DNA of 64,000 nt from Gallionella sp. (lineage in GTDB: Bacteria > Pseudomonadota > Gammaproteobacteria > Burkholderiales > Gallionellaceae). Below the pieces are notes generated by a model that worked only from the letters and a program-made list of their open reading frames with translations, made no database searches and was not told where the DNA came from. The DNA lies in NCBI GenBank assembly GCA_030681375.1, contig JAUXWM010000079.1:1-64000 (forward strand), given 5' to 3'. Below, one piece after another: positions 1-7,414 of the stretch. How positions within the stretch are numbered: position 1 is the stretch's first letter; every line of letters starts with the position of its first letter. The position numbers and the translations under genes are program-made.

Positions 1-68
1 GGGCTGCCGCCCTCGGCCTGCTTAAGAATTGCGATGATCTGGCTATCTGAAAAGCGTGATAACTTCAT
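1..68 (-). CDS. IS3-family transposase OrfA, N-terminal fragment cut by window edge
   Basis: Reading leftward from an ATG at 66-68, the first 22 codons give MKLSRFSDSQIIAILKQAEG followed by GS. This is the classic start of the helix-turn-helix OrfA protein of IS3-family (IS407/IS51-like) transposases, which binds the element ends and forms OrfAB by frameshifting. Only the N-terminus is visible; the rest lies outside the window. It is the only sign of that element here, so whether the copy is intact cannot be judged. Confidence 0.75.
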   Translation of the reverse strand, partial: MKLSRFSDSQIIAILKQAEGGS

Positions 69-139
69 GTAAAAATTCCTCTATTTCCAAGTGAGAAAAT
101 TCTACTTCTAATCGCAACTAATTTCAGGGGGGATTACCG
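1..139. mobile_element. Right-hand edge of an IS3-family insertion sequence
   Basis: The OrfA start codon lies about 50-70 bases inside the presumed element end. The outer boundary is placed near 120-139, where a G-run followed by ATTACCGA resembles the terminal inverted repeats of this IS subgroup. The other end is outside the window, so neither the inverted repeat pairing nor a target duplication can be checked. The boundary is an estimate. Confidence 0.45.
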
Positions 140-255
140 AAGGTCGCGCTTACTTCGTACCTGGCGAATGAAGTGGGGGAGAAGGAATGACTAACGTAGG
201 TCAGAACTCAGCAAACATTAGGGATTACCTGCGTTAGCGCGTTTTTCGGGAAAAG

Positions 256-266
256 GTACAATGTAC
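256..266 (+). promoter_or_regulatory. Promoter -10 and palindromic operator of the first toxin-antitoxin operon
   Basis: GTACAATGTAC at 256-266 is a perfect palindrome (GTACA-a-TGTAC). It contains a TACAAT hexamer suitable as a -10 box, ending only a few bases before the antitoxin ATG at 269. Overlap of a palindrome with the -10 box directly before an antitoxin gene is the usual layout of autoregulated type II toxin-antitoxin operons. A start of transcription this close would leave a leaderless or very short leader mRNA. Confidence 0.5.
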
Positions 267-268
267 GC

Positions 269-502
269 ATGAACAATATTTCTATTGCCGATATTCTTGA
301 GCTTCCGGTGCAGGAGCGCATTCATCTCGTCGAGCTTATCTGGGACAGCGTCGCCGCAGTGCCTGAGGCCGTGGTGGTTTCACCTGCGCTTAAAGCTGAA
401 CTCGAAGCGCGCTTGGCGGAATTCGAGGCCAACCCGGAAGCGGGTTATTCCTGGGATCAGGTGAAATCAAGCCTTAAAGATGGCTCATGGCGTGCCGCCT
501 GA
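269..502 (+). CDS. Addiction-module antitoxin, Unstab_antitox (TIGR02574) type
   Basis: This 77-residue acidic protein has the family pattern of putative addiction module components: the N-terminal ILELPVQERIHLVELIWDS segment, then a charged helix ending in W-D-x-V near residues 62-65. Such proteins are thought to neutralise a ParE/RelE-type toxin and repress their own promoter. The stop codon overlaps the start of the toxin gene at 487 by 16 bases, which implies translational coupling with antitoxin made first. It sits beside an IS3-type element, consistent with a mobile cargo position. Confidence 0.85.
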   Translation: MNNISIADILELPVQERIHLVELIWDSVAAVPEAVVVSPALKAELEARLAEFEANPEAGYSWDQVKSSLKDGSWRAA

Positions 503-783
503 AATTCTCTACGCGAGCATTGCGTGAAACTGGCAAGGCTCAAGAGTGGTACGAATTGCAGAGTCCCGGCCTCGGTGAAGAATTTATTGCCGCAATGGAG
601 TTGCAGCTAAAACGGCTAATGCAGTCGCCTTTGCTTTATGCCGAGGTCGTTCCCGGTGTTCGCCGGGCACTCCTTCCTCGTTTTCCTTACGGTTTGTTTT
701 ATGTGCTACGGGGTGAACTTGTGCATGTTTTGGCCGTTTTACATGATGCTCGCAGTTCGAGCCGTTGGCCAAAAAACCGCTAA
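487..783 (+). CDS. ParE/RelE-superfamily toxin
   Basis: This 98-residue basic protein has the RelE/ParE fold signature: an N-terminal strand (RLKFSTRALRE), two helices with EWYELQSPGLGEEFI, then the strand series VRRALLPRFPYGLFYVL and VHVLAVLHDAR. The R-R-x-L-L-P-R-F-P-Y-G pattern is typical of ParE-like members paired with the upstream antitoxin family. The target (gyrase or ribosome-bound mRNA) cannot be decided from sequence alone. Coupled to the antitoxin by a 16-base overlap. Confidence 0.85.
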   Translation: MACRLKFSTRALRETGKAQEWYELQSPGLGEEFIAAMELQLKRLMQSPLLYAEVVPGVRRALLPRFPYGLFYVLRGELVHVLAVLHDARSSSRWPKNR

Positions 784-831
784 CCCTGCATTGCACGCAA
801 GTGCATAAACAAATGAATATGGCTCAAGTGC

Positions 832-837
832 TATAAT
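832..837 (+). promoter_or_regulatory. Candidate -10 box for argS
   Basis: A consensus TATAAT stands 26 bases before the chosen argS start, in the short gap after the toxin gene. No convincing -35 hexamer is visible at the right spacing, so the promoter call rests on the -10 match and on position alone. Confidence 0.45.
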
Positions 838-862
838 CCGCGCCTCTTTAAAGGTGCTTCCA

Positions 863-2539
863 ATGTCCGTCGTATTGAATTTCAAATCCCATATTTCTGA
901 ATTGTTTGCGCAGGCGTTGCGCGAAGTTGCGCCCGATGCGGCGCAAATCGATATTCTCATCGAGCGTCCCAAGCAGGTTAGCCATGGCGATTACGCCTGC
1001 AACCTGGCCATGCAGCTGGCCAGGCCGCTGCGTAAATCGCCGCGTGACATCGCGCAGGCGCTGATCGCCGCCTTGCCTGCCTCTGATGTGATCGAGAAAG
1101 TGGAAATCGCCGGAGCGGGATTTATCAATTTGTTTCTTACCAAAGCGGCGAAGCAGGCGATCGTGCATGCCGTATTGCATGCGGGGGCGTGCTATGGCCA
1201 CATTCATCTGGGCGCGGGACGCAAGTTGCAGGTGGAATTCGTCTCGGCCAATCCAACCGGCCCGTTGCACGTAGGTCACGGTCGCGGTGCGGCGGTGGGA
1301 GATTGTCTGTGTAATGTGCTGCATGCGGCGGGCTGGAACGTCACGCGCGAGTTCTACTATAACGATGCGGGCGCACAGATTGAAAACCTGATGCGTTCGG
1401 TGCAGTTGCGCTGCAAGGGTATCACACCGGATGATCCTTCATGGCCGGAGGGCGGGTATCGCGGTGATTACATTGCCGATGTGGCCCGTGCCTACATGGC
1501 AAGGGAAACGGTGGAGGCGGATGATCAGCGCACCACAGGCAAGGGCGAGGTGGATGACGAGGTGGCGATACGCCATTTTGCCGTAGCCTATCTGCGTCGC
1601 GAACAGGATCTCGATCTGCGCGCCTTCAACGTGGAATTCGATGTATTTTCGCTGGAGTCGGCGCTGTATAGCGAGGGCAAGGTGGAGGAGACGGTCGGCA
1701 GGCTGATCGCCAGCGGCCATACTTATGAGCAGGACGATGCGCTGTGGCTGCGTACCACGGATTTCGGCGATGATAAAGACCGCGTGATGCGCAAGACGGA
1801 TGGCGGTTATACCTATTTTGTGCCGGATGTGGCCTATCATCTGGAGAAGTGGCGGCGTGGATTTGTGCGCGTCATCAATGAACAGGGTGCAGATCATCAC
1901 AGCACCATCACGCGCGTAAGAGCCGGGTTGCAGGCGTTGGATATCGGCATCCCCAAAGGCTGGCCGGACTATGTGTTGCACCAGATGGTCACCGTGCTGA
2001 AGAACGGCGAAGAGGTGAAAATTTCCAAGCGCGCCGGTAGTTACGTCACCTTGCGTGACCTGATCGATGAGGTCGGCTGCGATGCGACGCGTTATTTCCT
2101 CGCGGCGCGCCACCCGGATTCTCAGCTGGTTTTTGACATTGATCTGGCAAAATCGAAGACCAATGACAATCCCGTTTATTACATCCAATATGCGCATGCC
2201 CGCATCAGCACGGTGCTGGAAACCTGGGGCGGCGAACGGTTGAGCTTGTTGCAGGCGGATTTCGGTCTGCTGGATAGCGAATATGAAACCGCGTTGTTGC
2301 AGTTGATGATTGATTATCCGCAAGTGATCGAGAGTGCTGCACAGGATCTGGCGCCGCATCTGCTTGCGTTTTACCTGAAGGATTTAGCTGCGGCGTTTCA
2401 CAGCTATTATAATGCCTCCCGTTTTCTGGTCGATGATGAAGCGGTCAAGTGCGCGCGTCTGGCGCTGATTGCGGCAGCCGCGCAGGTGATGAGCAATGGC
2501 TTGGCCTTGCTGGGCGTCAGTGCGCCGGAAAAGATGTGA
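863..2539 (+). CDS. argS: Arginyl-tRNA synthetase
   Basis: Cytoplasmic class I aminoacyl-tRNA synthetase that charges tRNA-Arg. Visible features are the N-terminal Add1-type domain, the HIGH-type motif H-V-G-H at residues 136-139 within [13 protein letters not shown], a KMSKS-like K-I-S-K-R at 386-390, and a C-terminal DALR anticodon-binding domain rich in Leu and Ala. The start at 863 is preferred over an in-frame GTG at 854 because AAAGG at 850-854 gives a ribosome site eight bases before the ATG. The product is 558 residues, normal for the family. The next gene, the SPOR protein, follows after 44 bases. Confidence 0.97.
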   Translation: MSVVLNFKSHISELFAQALREVAPDAAQIDILIERPKQVSHGDYACNLAMQLARPLRKSPRDIAQALIAALPASDVIEKVEIAGAGFINLFLTKAAKQAIVHAVLHAGACYGHIHLGAGRKLQVEFVSANPTGPLHVGHGRGAAVGDCLCNVLHAAGWNVTREFYYNDAGAQIENLMRSVQLRCKGITPDDPSWPEGGYRGDYIADVARAYMARETVEADDQRTTGKGEVDDEVAIRHFAVAYLRREQDLDLRAFNVEFDVFSLESALYSEGKVEETVGRLIASGHTYEQDDALWLRTTDFGDDKDRVMRKTDGGYTYFVPDVAYHLEKWRRGFVRVINEQGADHHSTITRVRAGLQALDIGIPKGWPDYVLHQMVTVLKNGEEVKISKRAGSYVTLRDLIDEVGCDATRYFLAARHPDSQLVFDIDLAKSKTNDNPVYYIQYAHARISTVLETWGGERLSLLQADFGLLDSEYETALLQLMIDYPQVIESAAQDLAPHLLAFYLKDLAAAFHSYYNASRFLVDDEAVKCARLALIAAAAQVMSNGLALLGVSAPEKM

Positions 2540-2583
2540 TTGCCGCTGGCACTTCCCTTACCTACAAAAGGAATGAATAGAAT

Positions 2584-3195
2584 ATGAGCAGAGCAACAAA
2601 CAACAAATCCACCGCGCCGCGCAAGAGTGGCAGTCCGATGCTGATGGGGATTCTGCTGGGTATGATAGCGGGTGTCGCACTGGCGGCCGGATTGGCATGG
2701 TATCTGCTGAAATCGCCCAGCCCGTTTGTCAACAAGGAACAAGTGGTGAAACCATCGGCGGATATCGTTAAGCCCGCCGTTGAGGTGGCTAGGCCCGCTG
2801 CTGAAGTGGTCAGGTCAGGAGATGATTCCACCGCCGTCTCCGGCGAAGAAGCCGCCAAGCCGCGTTTTGAATTTTACAAGGTATTGACGGATAAGCAGGA
2901 TGCCGCAGCTGACACGCAGCCCAAGACTTCCGAGACGCCGGTCGTGAGCAAGCCCCCTGCATCGTTCAAAGAAACTTATTTGCAGGCAGGCGCCTTTGCG
3001 AATGCGGATGATGCGGAAAATTTTAAGGCGACATTGGCGATGAAAGGGTTGGAAGCCCACGTTCATACAGTGGCGATCCCCGGCAAGGGCGAGATGCACC
3101 GCGTCCGGCTCGGCCCCTTTAAGAGCGAGCAGGAAATGAACAGCGTGCGCGGCACATTGAAACTAAATGGCATGGAAGCGACTCCAACGCGCTGA
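2584..3195 (+). CDS. SPOR-domain membrane protein, FtsN-like
   Basis: 203 residues: a short cytoplasmic N-terminus, one membrane segment at about 19-41 (MLMGILLGMIAGVALAAGLA), a Pro/Ala/Glu/Lys-rich periplasmic linker with a repeated VKPAVEVARPAAEV motif, and a C-terminal SPOR domain from about residue 128 (TYLQAGAFANADDAENF). SPOR domains bind denuded septal peptidoglycan, so a cell-division or envelope role is expected. It follows argS, the common position for this gene in betaproteobacteria. Whether it replaces FtsN cannot be said. Confidence 0.88.
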   Translation: MSRATNNKSTAPRKSGSPMLMGILLGMIAGVALAAGLAWYLLKSPSPFVNKEQVVKPSADIVKPAVEVARPAAEVVRSGDDSTAVSGEEAAKPRFEFYKVLTDKQDAAADTQPKTSETPVVSKPPASFKETYLQAGAFANADDAENFKATLAMKGLEAHVHTVAIPGKGEMHRVRLGPFKSEQEMNSVRGTLKLNGMEATPTR

Positions 3196-3285
3196 TTGCC
3201 AGTCTGTGTTGAGCGACGCAGCAGTCAATTGACGCAACTGAATCTGTATTTTTAGGTGTACCCGCCATCATTTAAGGAGTAATCG

Positions 3286-3927
3286 GTGAAAAATATTTTT
3301 AAGAGCCTGTTCGTTGCAGCATTTTTTTTGTTGGGTAGCTCGGCATTTGCCGCCGCGCCAGCGGGTAAAGGTTACACACTGCTTAATCCGGCGCAGCCCG
3401 CGAGCAGCAAGAAGATCGAAGTGCTGGAATTTTTCTTTTATGAATGTTCGCACTGTTTCTATTTGCACGGCGAGCTGGCTGCATGGGAAAAAACCATGCC
3501 TGCCGATGTTGAATTGACATTCGTGCCAACGATCTTTCGTGACTCGACCGAACCGCTGGCACGCACTTTTTATGCGCTTGAAAGCATAGGAAAAATCAAG
3601 CAAATGGATGACGCTATTTATCAGGCTATCCATGTGAAGCAGGCCAATCTTTACGATCTGAATACGATAGGGGCATTCGTTGGCAGCAACGGTGTGGATC
3701 GCAGCAAGTTTTCAGCCGCCTACAATTCTTTCACGGTGAACAGCAAGGTGGTACGCGCCAAGCAGATGATACGCAGCTATGGTATCAACGGCACGCCGAC
3801 GCTGGTCGTGGATGGTAAATATGCGATTACCGGCTTGCAACCTGCTGACACCATTCGTGTCCTGAATGAGGTTCTTGCGATGGTGCGCAAGTCTCGTTCT
3901 GCGGAAAGCAAGACAAAATCCAAGTGA
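3286..3927 (+). CDS. dsbA: Thiol:disulfide interchange protein DsbA
   Basis: Periplasmic oxidase that introduces disulfides into exported proteins. It has a signal peptide (about residues 1-23), a thioredoxin-like fold with an inserted helical domain, a C-x-x-C active site C54-S-H-C57 in FYECSHCFYL, and a cis-proline loop (GTPTLVVDG) near residue 170. The GTG start at 3286 follows an AAGGAGT ribosome site. The C-S-H-C dipeptide differs from the E. coli C-P-H-C but is seen in betaproteobacterial DsbA. DsbD is encoded in the same window at 18.4-20.2 kb. Confidence 0.95.
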   Translation: MKNIFKSLFVAAFFLLGSSAFAAAPAGKGYTLLNPAQPASSKKIEVLEFFFYECSHCFYLHGELAAWEKTMPADVELTFVPTIFRDSTEPLARTFYALESIGKIKQMDDAIYQAIHVKQANLYDLNTIGAFVGSNGVDRSKFSAAYNSFTVNSKVVRAKQMIRSYGINGTPTLVVDGKYAITGLQPADTIRVLNEVLAMVRKSRSAESKTKSK

Positions 3928-3934
3928 ACAACGG

Positions 3935-4873
3935 ATGAAGGAAGAGGGAAGAGACAAGGGTGGAACACCCTCAATCCTCGCTCCTGAACACCGCCTTCGG
4001 GTAGTCATAAGTGGCGCGTCGAGTGGCTTGGGTTTAGCGCTTGCGCGCCATTATCTTGAGCGCGGCGCAATCGTTGCCGCCTTCGCCCGGCGCAGCGAAT
4101 TGCTGCACGTTCTGGCGTCAGAATTTCCCGGTCAGGTTCATTGTTATGCGCTGGACGTGCGCGATGGCGCTGCCGTGCAACGGGCGGCCCTTGATTTCAT
4201 CAGCGGTGTCGGCGTGCCGGAGGTGGTTATCGCCAACGCGGGTGTCAGCGTTGGCACGCTCACCGAATACGCCGAGGATGTGGATGCCTTCCAGCAGGTG
4301 ATGGACATCAATGTGCTGGGGATGGTGAAAACCTTTCAGCCCTTTATCGCGGCGATGCGTGATGCGGCCGGCTGCCAAACCTCTCCTCAATCCTCTGGTG
4401 AAACTACTAGCCATTCGACTAAGCTGGCAAACAACGCCAGCCAAGTCGCCGGTTATCCCGCAGGCGGGAGAGGAGGCAAACGAGAAAAACATTTCACCCT
4501 TGTGGGGATTGCCAGTGTGGCGGGCCTGCGCGGCTTGCCGGGGGCGGGTGCCTACTCTGCCTCCAAGGCCGCCGCGATTACTTATCTGGAATCGCTGCGG
4601 GTTGAGCTGCATGGCAGCGGCGTGAAAGTGGTTACGCTTTGTCCGGGCTATATCAGGACGGCGATGACCGAGATCAATCCTTACCCTATGCCATTTATTC
4701 TGGATGTGGACGAGGCGGCACGGCGCATGGTGCGTATTATCGCGCGCCAAACACCTTATGCTGTGATTCCGTGGCAAATGGGACTGGTCGGCGTGCTGCT
4801 CAGATCGTTGCCGCGCTGGCTGTATGACCGGTTGTTTTTCCGCGCGCCCCACAAGCCACGCGGCCTGCTTTAG
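3935..4873 (+). CDS. Short-chain dehydrogenase/reductase carrying an in-frame palindromic insert
   Basis: NAD(P)-dependent oxidoreductase of the classical SDR family. It has the Rossmann motif SGASSGLGLALAR near residues 28-40, NAG (VIANAGV), a catalytic Ser in GIASVAG, and Y-x-x-x-K in YSASKAA. Substrate unknown. About 40 residues (147-186, bases 4373-4492), rich in Ser, Thr, Asn, Gly and Lys, interrupt the segment between the AMRDAAG helix and the TLVGIASVAG strand. They coincide with a palindromic repeat that also occurs downstream of polA. The ATG at 3935 has a weak ribosome site, and the first 25 residues are atypical for SDRs, so the start is uncertain. It begins 8 bases after dsbA. Confidence 0.85.
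   Translation: MKEEGRDKGGTPSILAPEHRLRVVISGASSGLGLALARHYLERGAIVAAFARRSELLHVLASEFPGQVHCYALDVRDGAAVQRAALDFISGVGVPEVVIANAGVSVGTLTEYAEDVDAFQQVMDINVLGMVKTFQPFIAAMRDAAGCQTSPQSSGETTSHSTKLANNASQVAGYPAGGRGGKREKHFTLVGIASVAGLRGLPGAGAYSASKAAAITYLESLRVELHGSGVKVVTLCPGYIRTAMTEINPYPMPFILDVDEAARRMVRIIARQTPYAVIPWQMGLVGVLLRSLPRWLYDRLFFRAPHKPRGLL
4380..4473. repeat. Palindromic repeat inserted in frame in the SDR gene (family 1)
   Basis: Nested inverted repeats are visible. The outer arms are CCTCTCC (4380-4386) with GGAGAGG (4467-4473). The middle arms TAGCCATTCGACTAAGC and GCCAAGTCGCCGGTTA pair imperfectly. The inner stem is GCTGGC (4423-4428) with GCCAGC (4436-4441). The middle and inner parts match the copy at 39857-39910. 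The host gene stays open across the element. Confidence 0.8.
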
Positions 4874-4886
4874 TTTGCAACAATCC

Positions 4887-4919
4887 AAAAAAAGCCCCTG
4901 AGCCATGACGGCCAGGGGC
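4887..4919 (-). terminator. Intrinsic terminator for leftward transcription
   Basis: GCCCCTG (4894-4900) pairs with CAGGGGC (4913-4919) and is preceded on the + strand by seven A residues. Read leftward, this is a GC-rich hairpin followed by a T-run. It would terminate rdgC transcripts, or a small RNA from the 4.9-5.07 kb gap, 170 bases below the rdgC stop. It is not a good terminator for the rightward SDR gene because no T-run follows the stem on that strand. Confidence 0.75.
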
Positions 4920-5088
4920 AAAATGTCTTAACAATTTGGGAGGAGTTAAGATACCTGTTCAGGGGGATAAACAGGTGTCAGCTTGCGCTAACTGCATACT
5001 CAGGCAGTCTTATTTCAGATAAGTTCAACGGATTCTTTAAAAAATCCATAGTTTATTGAGTGGGTTTATGCGCTGGAATCCGCGATCT

Positions 5089-5991
5089 TCAACCGTTAGC
5101 TTTTTCACCGCCTAATGCCGCGCTCAGGTCGGTCAGCATCCTGGACAGTTCACCTGTCATCAGGGTGAAGTCGAGTTCGAACATCTCGTCCGCATTATCG
5201 GCCAGCGTGGTTGATTCTTCTTTGATGATATCCAGAAATTCGAGTCGCTTGATTTGCAGTTGTTCGGTCAGGACGAAAGAAATTCGGCTGTTCCAGGTCA
5301 TGCCCAGACGGGTGGCGCGCTTCCCCGATGCGATATGGGCGAGAATCTCTTCACCTTCGAGCGCGTGATGGGCATAACGCACTGTGGCGCGGCTTTCACC
5401 CGTGGCGCGCAGCTCCAATTCGCGGTCTATCGTGAAGCCCGCCGGTGCATTGTCACCGGCAAGCCAGTCCGTCATCGCGGCAACCGGAGATAGCTCGGTG
5501 TGCAAGGGTTTGACCGGCAGATCATCCAGGGTTTTGTGCAGAAATTCCAGCAACTCTTCCGCCTTGGCCGCAGAAGCCGCATCTATGATCAAGCGACCGT
5601 TGGCCATATCCAGCCATGCGCTGGTGGTGCGTTGAATCGCAAAGGCTCTGGGGAGCAACTCTGTGGTAACCGCTTCCTTGATGTCCTTCAGCTCTTTGCG
5701 GCCCACCTTGTAGCCTTGTTGCGCCTCGATGTCGGCGACGCGCTCTTTGGCAAAACGGTTGATGATGGTGGCTGGCAATAATTTCTGTTCTACACCCAGT
5801 GCAAACAGGATTTGTCCGTTGCTGGTGTGAACCAGGCGGTCATCGCCACGGCAGGAAACCCAGCCGCGACTCTGCTTATCCAGTCCGCTGCATGATAGTA
5901 GCGGCTTGAGCGCCAGTTTTTCCTGTAATGCGGCGGCGGTAATGGCGTAATCAGCAGGCAGGCGATAAATGAAAATATTTTTAAACCACAT
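5089..5991 (-). CDS. rdgC: Recombination-associated protein RdgC
   Basis: A 300-residue protein starting MWFKNIFIYRL, the hallmark of RdgC. RdgC forms a ring-shaped dimer that binds duplex DNA without sequence preference and restrains RecA-driven recombination. Family blocks visible include the LVHTSNGQILFALGVEQKLLP region and the C-terminal RLGMTWNSRISFVLTEQLQIKRLEF segment. It is a single gene transcribed leftward, convergent with the SDR gene, and separated from ald by about 150 bases. Confidence 0.95.
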   Translation of the reverse strand: MWFKNIFIYRLPADYAITAAALQEKLALKPLLSCSGLDKQSRGWVSCRGDDRLVHTSNGQILFALGVEQKLLPATIINRFAKERVADIEAQQGYKVGRKELKDIKEAVTTELLPRAFAIQRTTSAWLDMANGRLIIDAASAAKAEELLEFLHKTLDDLPVKPLHTELSPVAAMTDWLAGDNAPAGFTIDRELELRATGESRATVRYAHHALEGEEILAHIASGKRATRLGMTWNSRISFVLTEQLQIKRLEFLDIIKEESTTLADNADEMFELDFTLMTGELSRMLTDLSAALGGEKANG

Positions 5992-6138
5992 GGCAGAATC
6001 CCCGAAAAACCGCCGATTATACAGACCAGCCCAAAAAATTGGCTACGGAAAAGCTAAGGATGCGATGCGTCCGCAATGGCGGTTCGGGTGCATAAATCAG
6101 CGTCTGTCTAGATGGCGGTCGGGAAAATTCAATATGGC

Positions 6139-7251
6139 TCAGTTCAGGAAAGTATAGGGAAGGTGATATTCCAGATTGAATGCTTCAGCCACCTTTTTGT
6201 AGGTGACTTTGCCGTCAACGATATTCAGTCCCTTGAGCAGCGCGGGTGATTCCTTGAGCGCACGTTGCCAGCCTTTGTCAGCCAGTTGCAGCACGAAGGG
6301 GAAAGTGGCGTTGGTGAGTGCCAGGGTCGAAGTAACCGGCACGCTGCCGGGCATATTGGTCACGCCGTAGTGAACCACGCCGTCCACGATGAAAGTCGGA
6401 TTTTCATGCGTGGTCGAATGTATGGTTTCGCTACAGCCACCCTGATCGATGGACGTATCCACGATGACCGTCCCTTTGCGCATCAGTTTGAGATCTTCGC
6501 GGCGCAGTAATTTGGGTGTCACGCCCCCCGGTATCAATACCGCGCCGATGATCAGGTCGGCGCTGGTGATTTGTTCCAGCAGATTGTGCCGGTTGGAGAA
6601 TACCAGCTGCACATTAGCGGGCATGGTATGGCTGAGCTGGCGCAGTTTTTCCAGTGAGGTGTCCAGAATAATTACGGTGGCGCCCAGACCTGCGGCCATT
6701 TTGGCCGCATTCATTCCGACCACGCCTCCGCCGAGGATCAAGACTTTGGCGGGCGGTACGCCGGGTACGCCGCCTAGCAGCACGCCACGACCCCCCTGCA
6801 ATTTTTCCAGATACTTTGCACCTTCTTGCACGGCCATGCGCCCGGCTACCTCGGACATCGGGGTCAGCAAGGGCAATTCACGCGAAGGCAGTTCGACCGT
6901 TTCATACGCGATGCAGATAGCATTCGAGGCAATGTGTGCCTGGGTTAGCGGCTCACTGGCGGCAAAGTGAAAATAGGTGAAAATGATCTGGCCGGGTTTG
7001 ATGTACGGCCACTCGGCTTCGATGGGCTCTTTTACCTTTACGATCATATCTGCTGTCGCCCAGATCGTGGCTGCTGATTCGATTTGCGCACCGGCGAGCA
7101 GGTATTGTTCGTCGCTAAAGCCGCTGCCTGTGCCCGCACCTGTTTCGATCAGAACAGAATGCCCGTTCGCGACCAGTGCCTCCGCGCCGCCGGGGGTCAG
7201 CGAGATGCGGTTCTCGTTGGTTTTTAGTTCTTTTGGGATGCCGATTTTCAT
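6139..7251 (-). CDS. ald: Alanine dehydrogenase
   Basis: Catalyses reversible NAD-dependent oxidative deamination of L-alanine to pyruvate. The 370-residue length is standard. Conserved substrate residues are in place: K74 in VKVKEP and H95 in YFHFAAS. The NAD-binding Rossmann motif is GGGVVG at 174-179. It stands alone between rdgC and the divergent slt gene. The 160-base gap towards slt shows no obvious regulatory repeat. The protein could also be a PntA-like relative, but the length and the KEP and FHFA motifs favour alanine dehydrogenase. Confidence 0.95.
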   Translation of the reverse strand: MKIGIPKELKTNENRISLTPGGAEALVANGHSVLIETGAGTGSGFSDEQYLLAGAQIESAATIWATADMIVKVKEPIEAEWPYIKPGQIIFTYFHFAASEPLTQAHIASNAICIAYETVELPSRELPLLTPMSEVAGRMAVQEGAKYLEKLQGGRGVLLGGVPGVPPAKVLILGGGVVGMNAAKMAAGLGATVIILDTSLEKLRQLSHTMPANVQLVFSNRHNLLEQITSADLIIGAVLIPGGVTPKLLRREDLKLMRKGTVIVDTSIDQGGCSETIHSTTHENPTFIVDGVVHYGVTNMPGSVPVTSTLALTNATFPFVLQLADKGWQRALKESPALLKGLNIVDGKVTYKKVAEAFNLEYHLPYTFLN

Positions 7252-7414
7252 GGATTGCCCTTAATTTAGGTGTGGTAAGGAGGCTATCACGAGCGGGCAG
7301 ACAGGTAAACTGGCTTCGCTTGCCGCCCTTGAAAAATTGCGCCATACACAGAGCGGGTGTCCGACGGCGTTATGGTATGCTTATCGGCAGTTCTGTTAGT
7401 CACTTGTTACCTTG

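Noticed and set aside
1439..2359. Long open frame on the minus strand opposite argS
   Set aside because: High-GC codon usage of argS keeps this antisense frame open; the translation has no family pattern, no ribosome site, and argS is certain.
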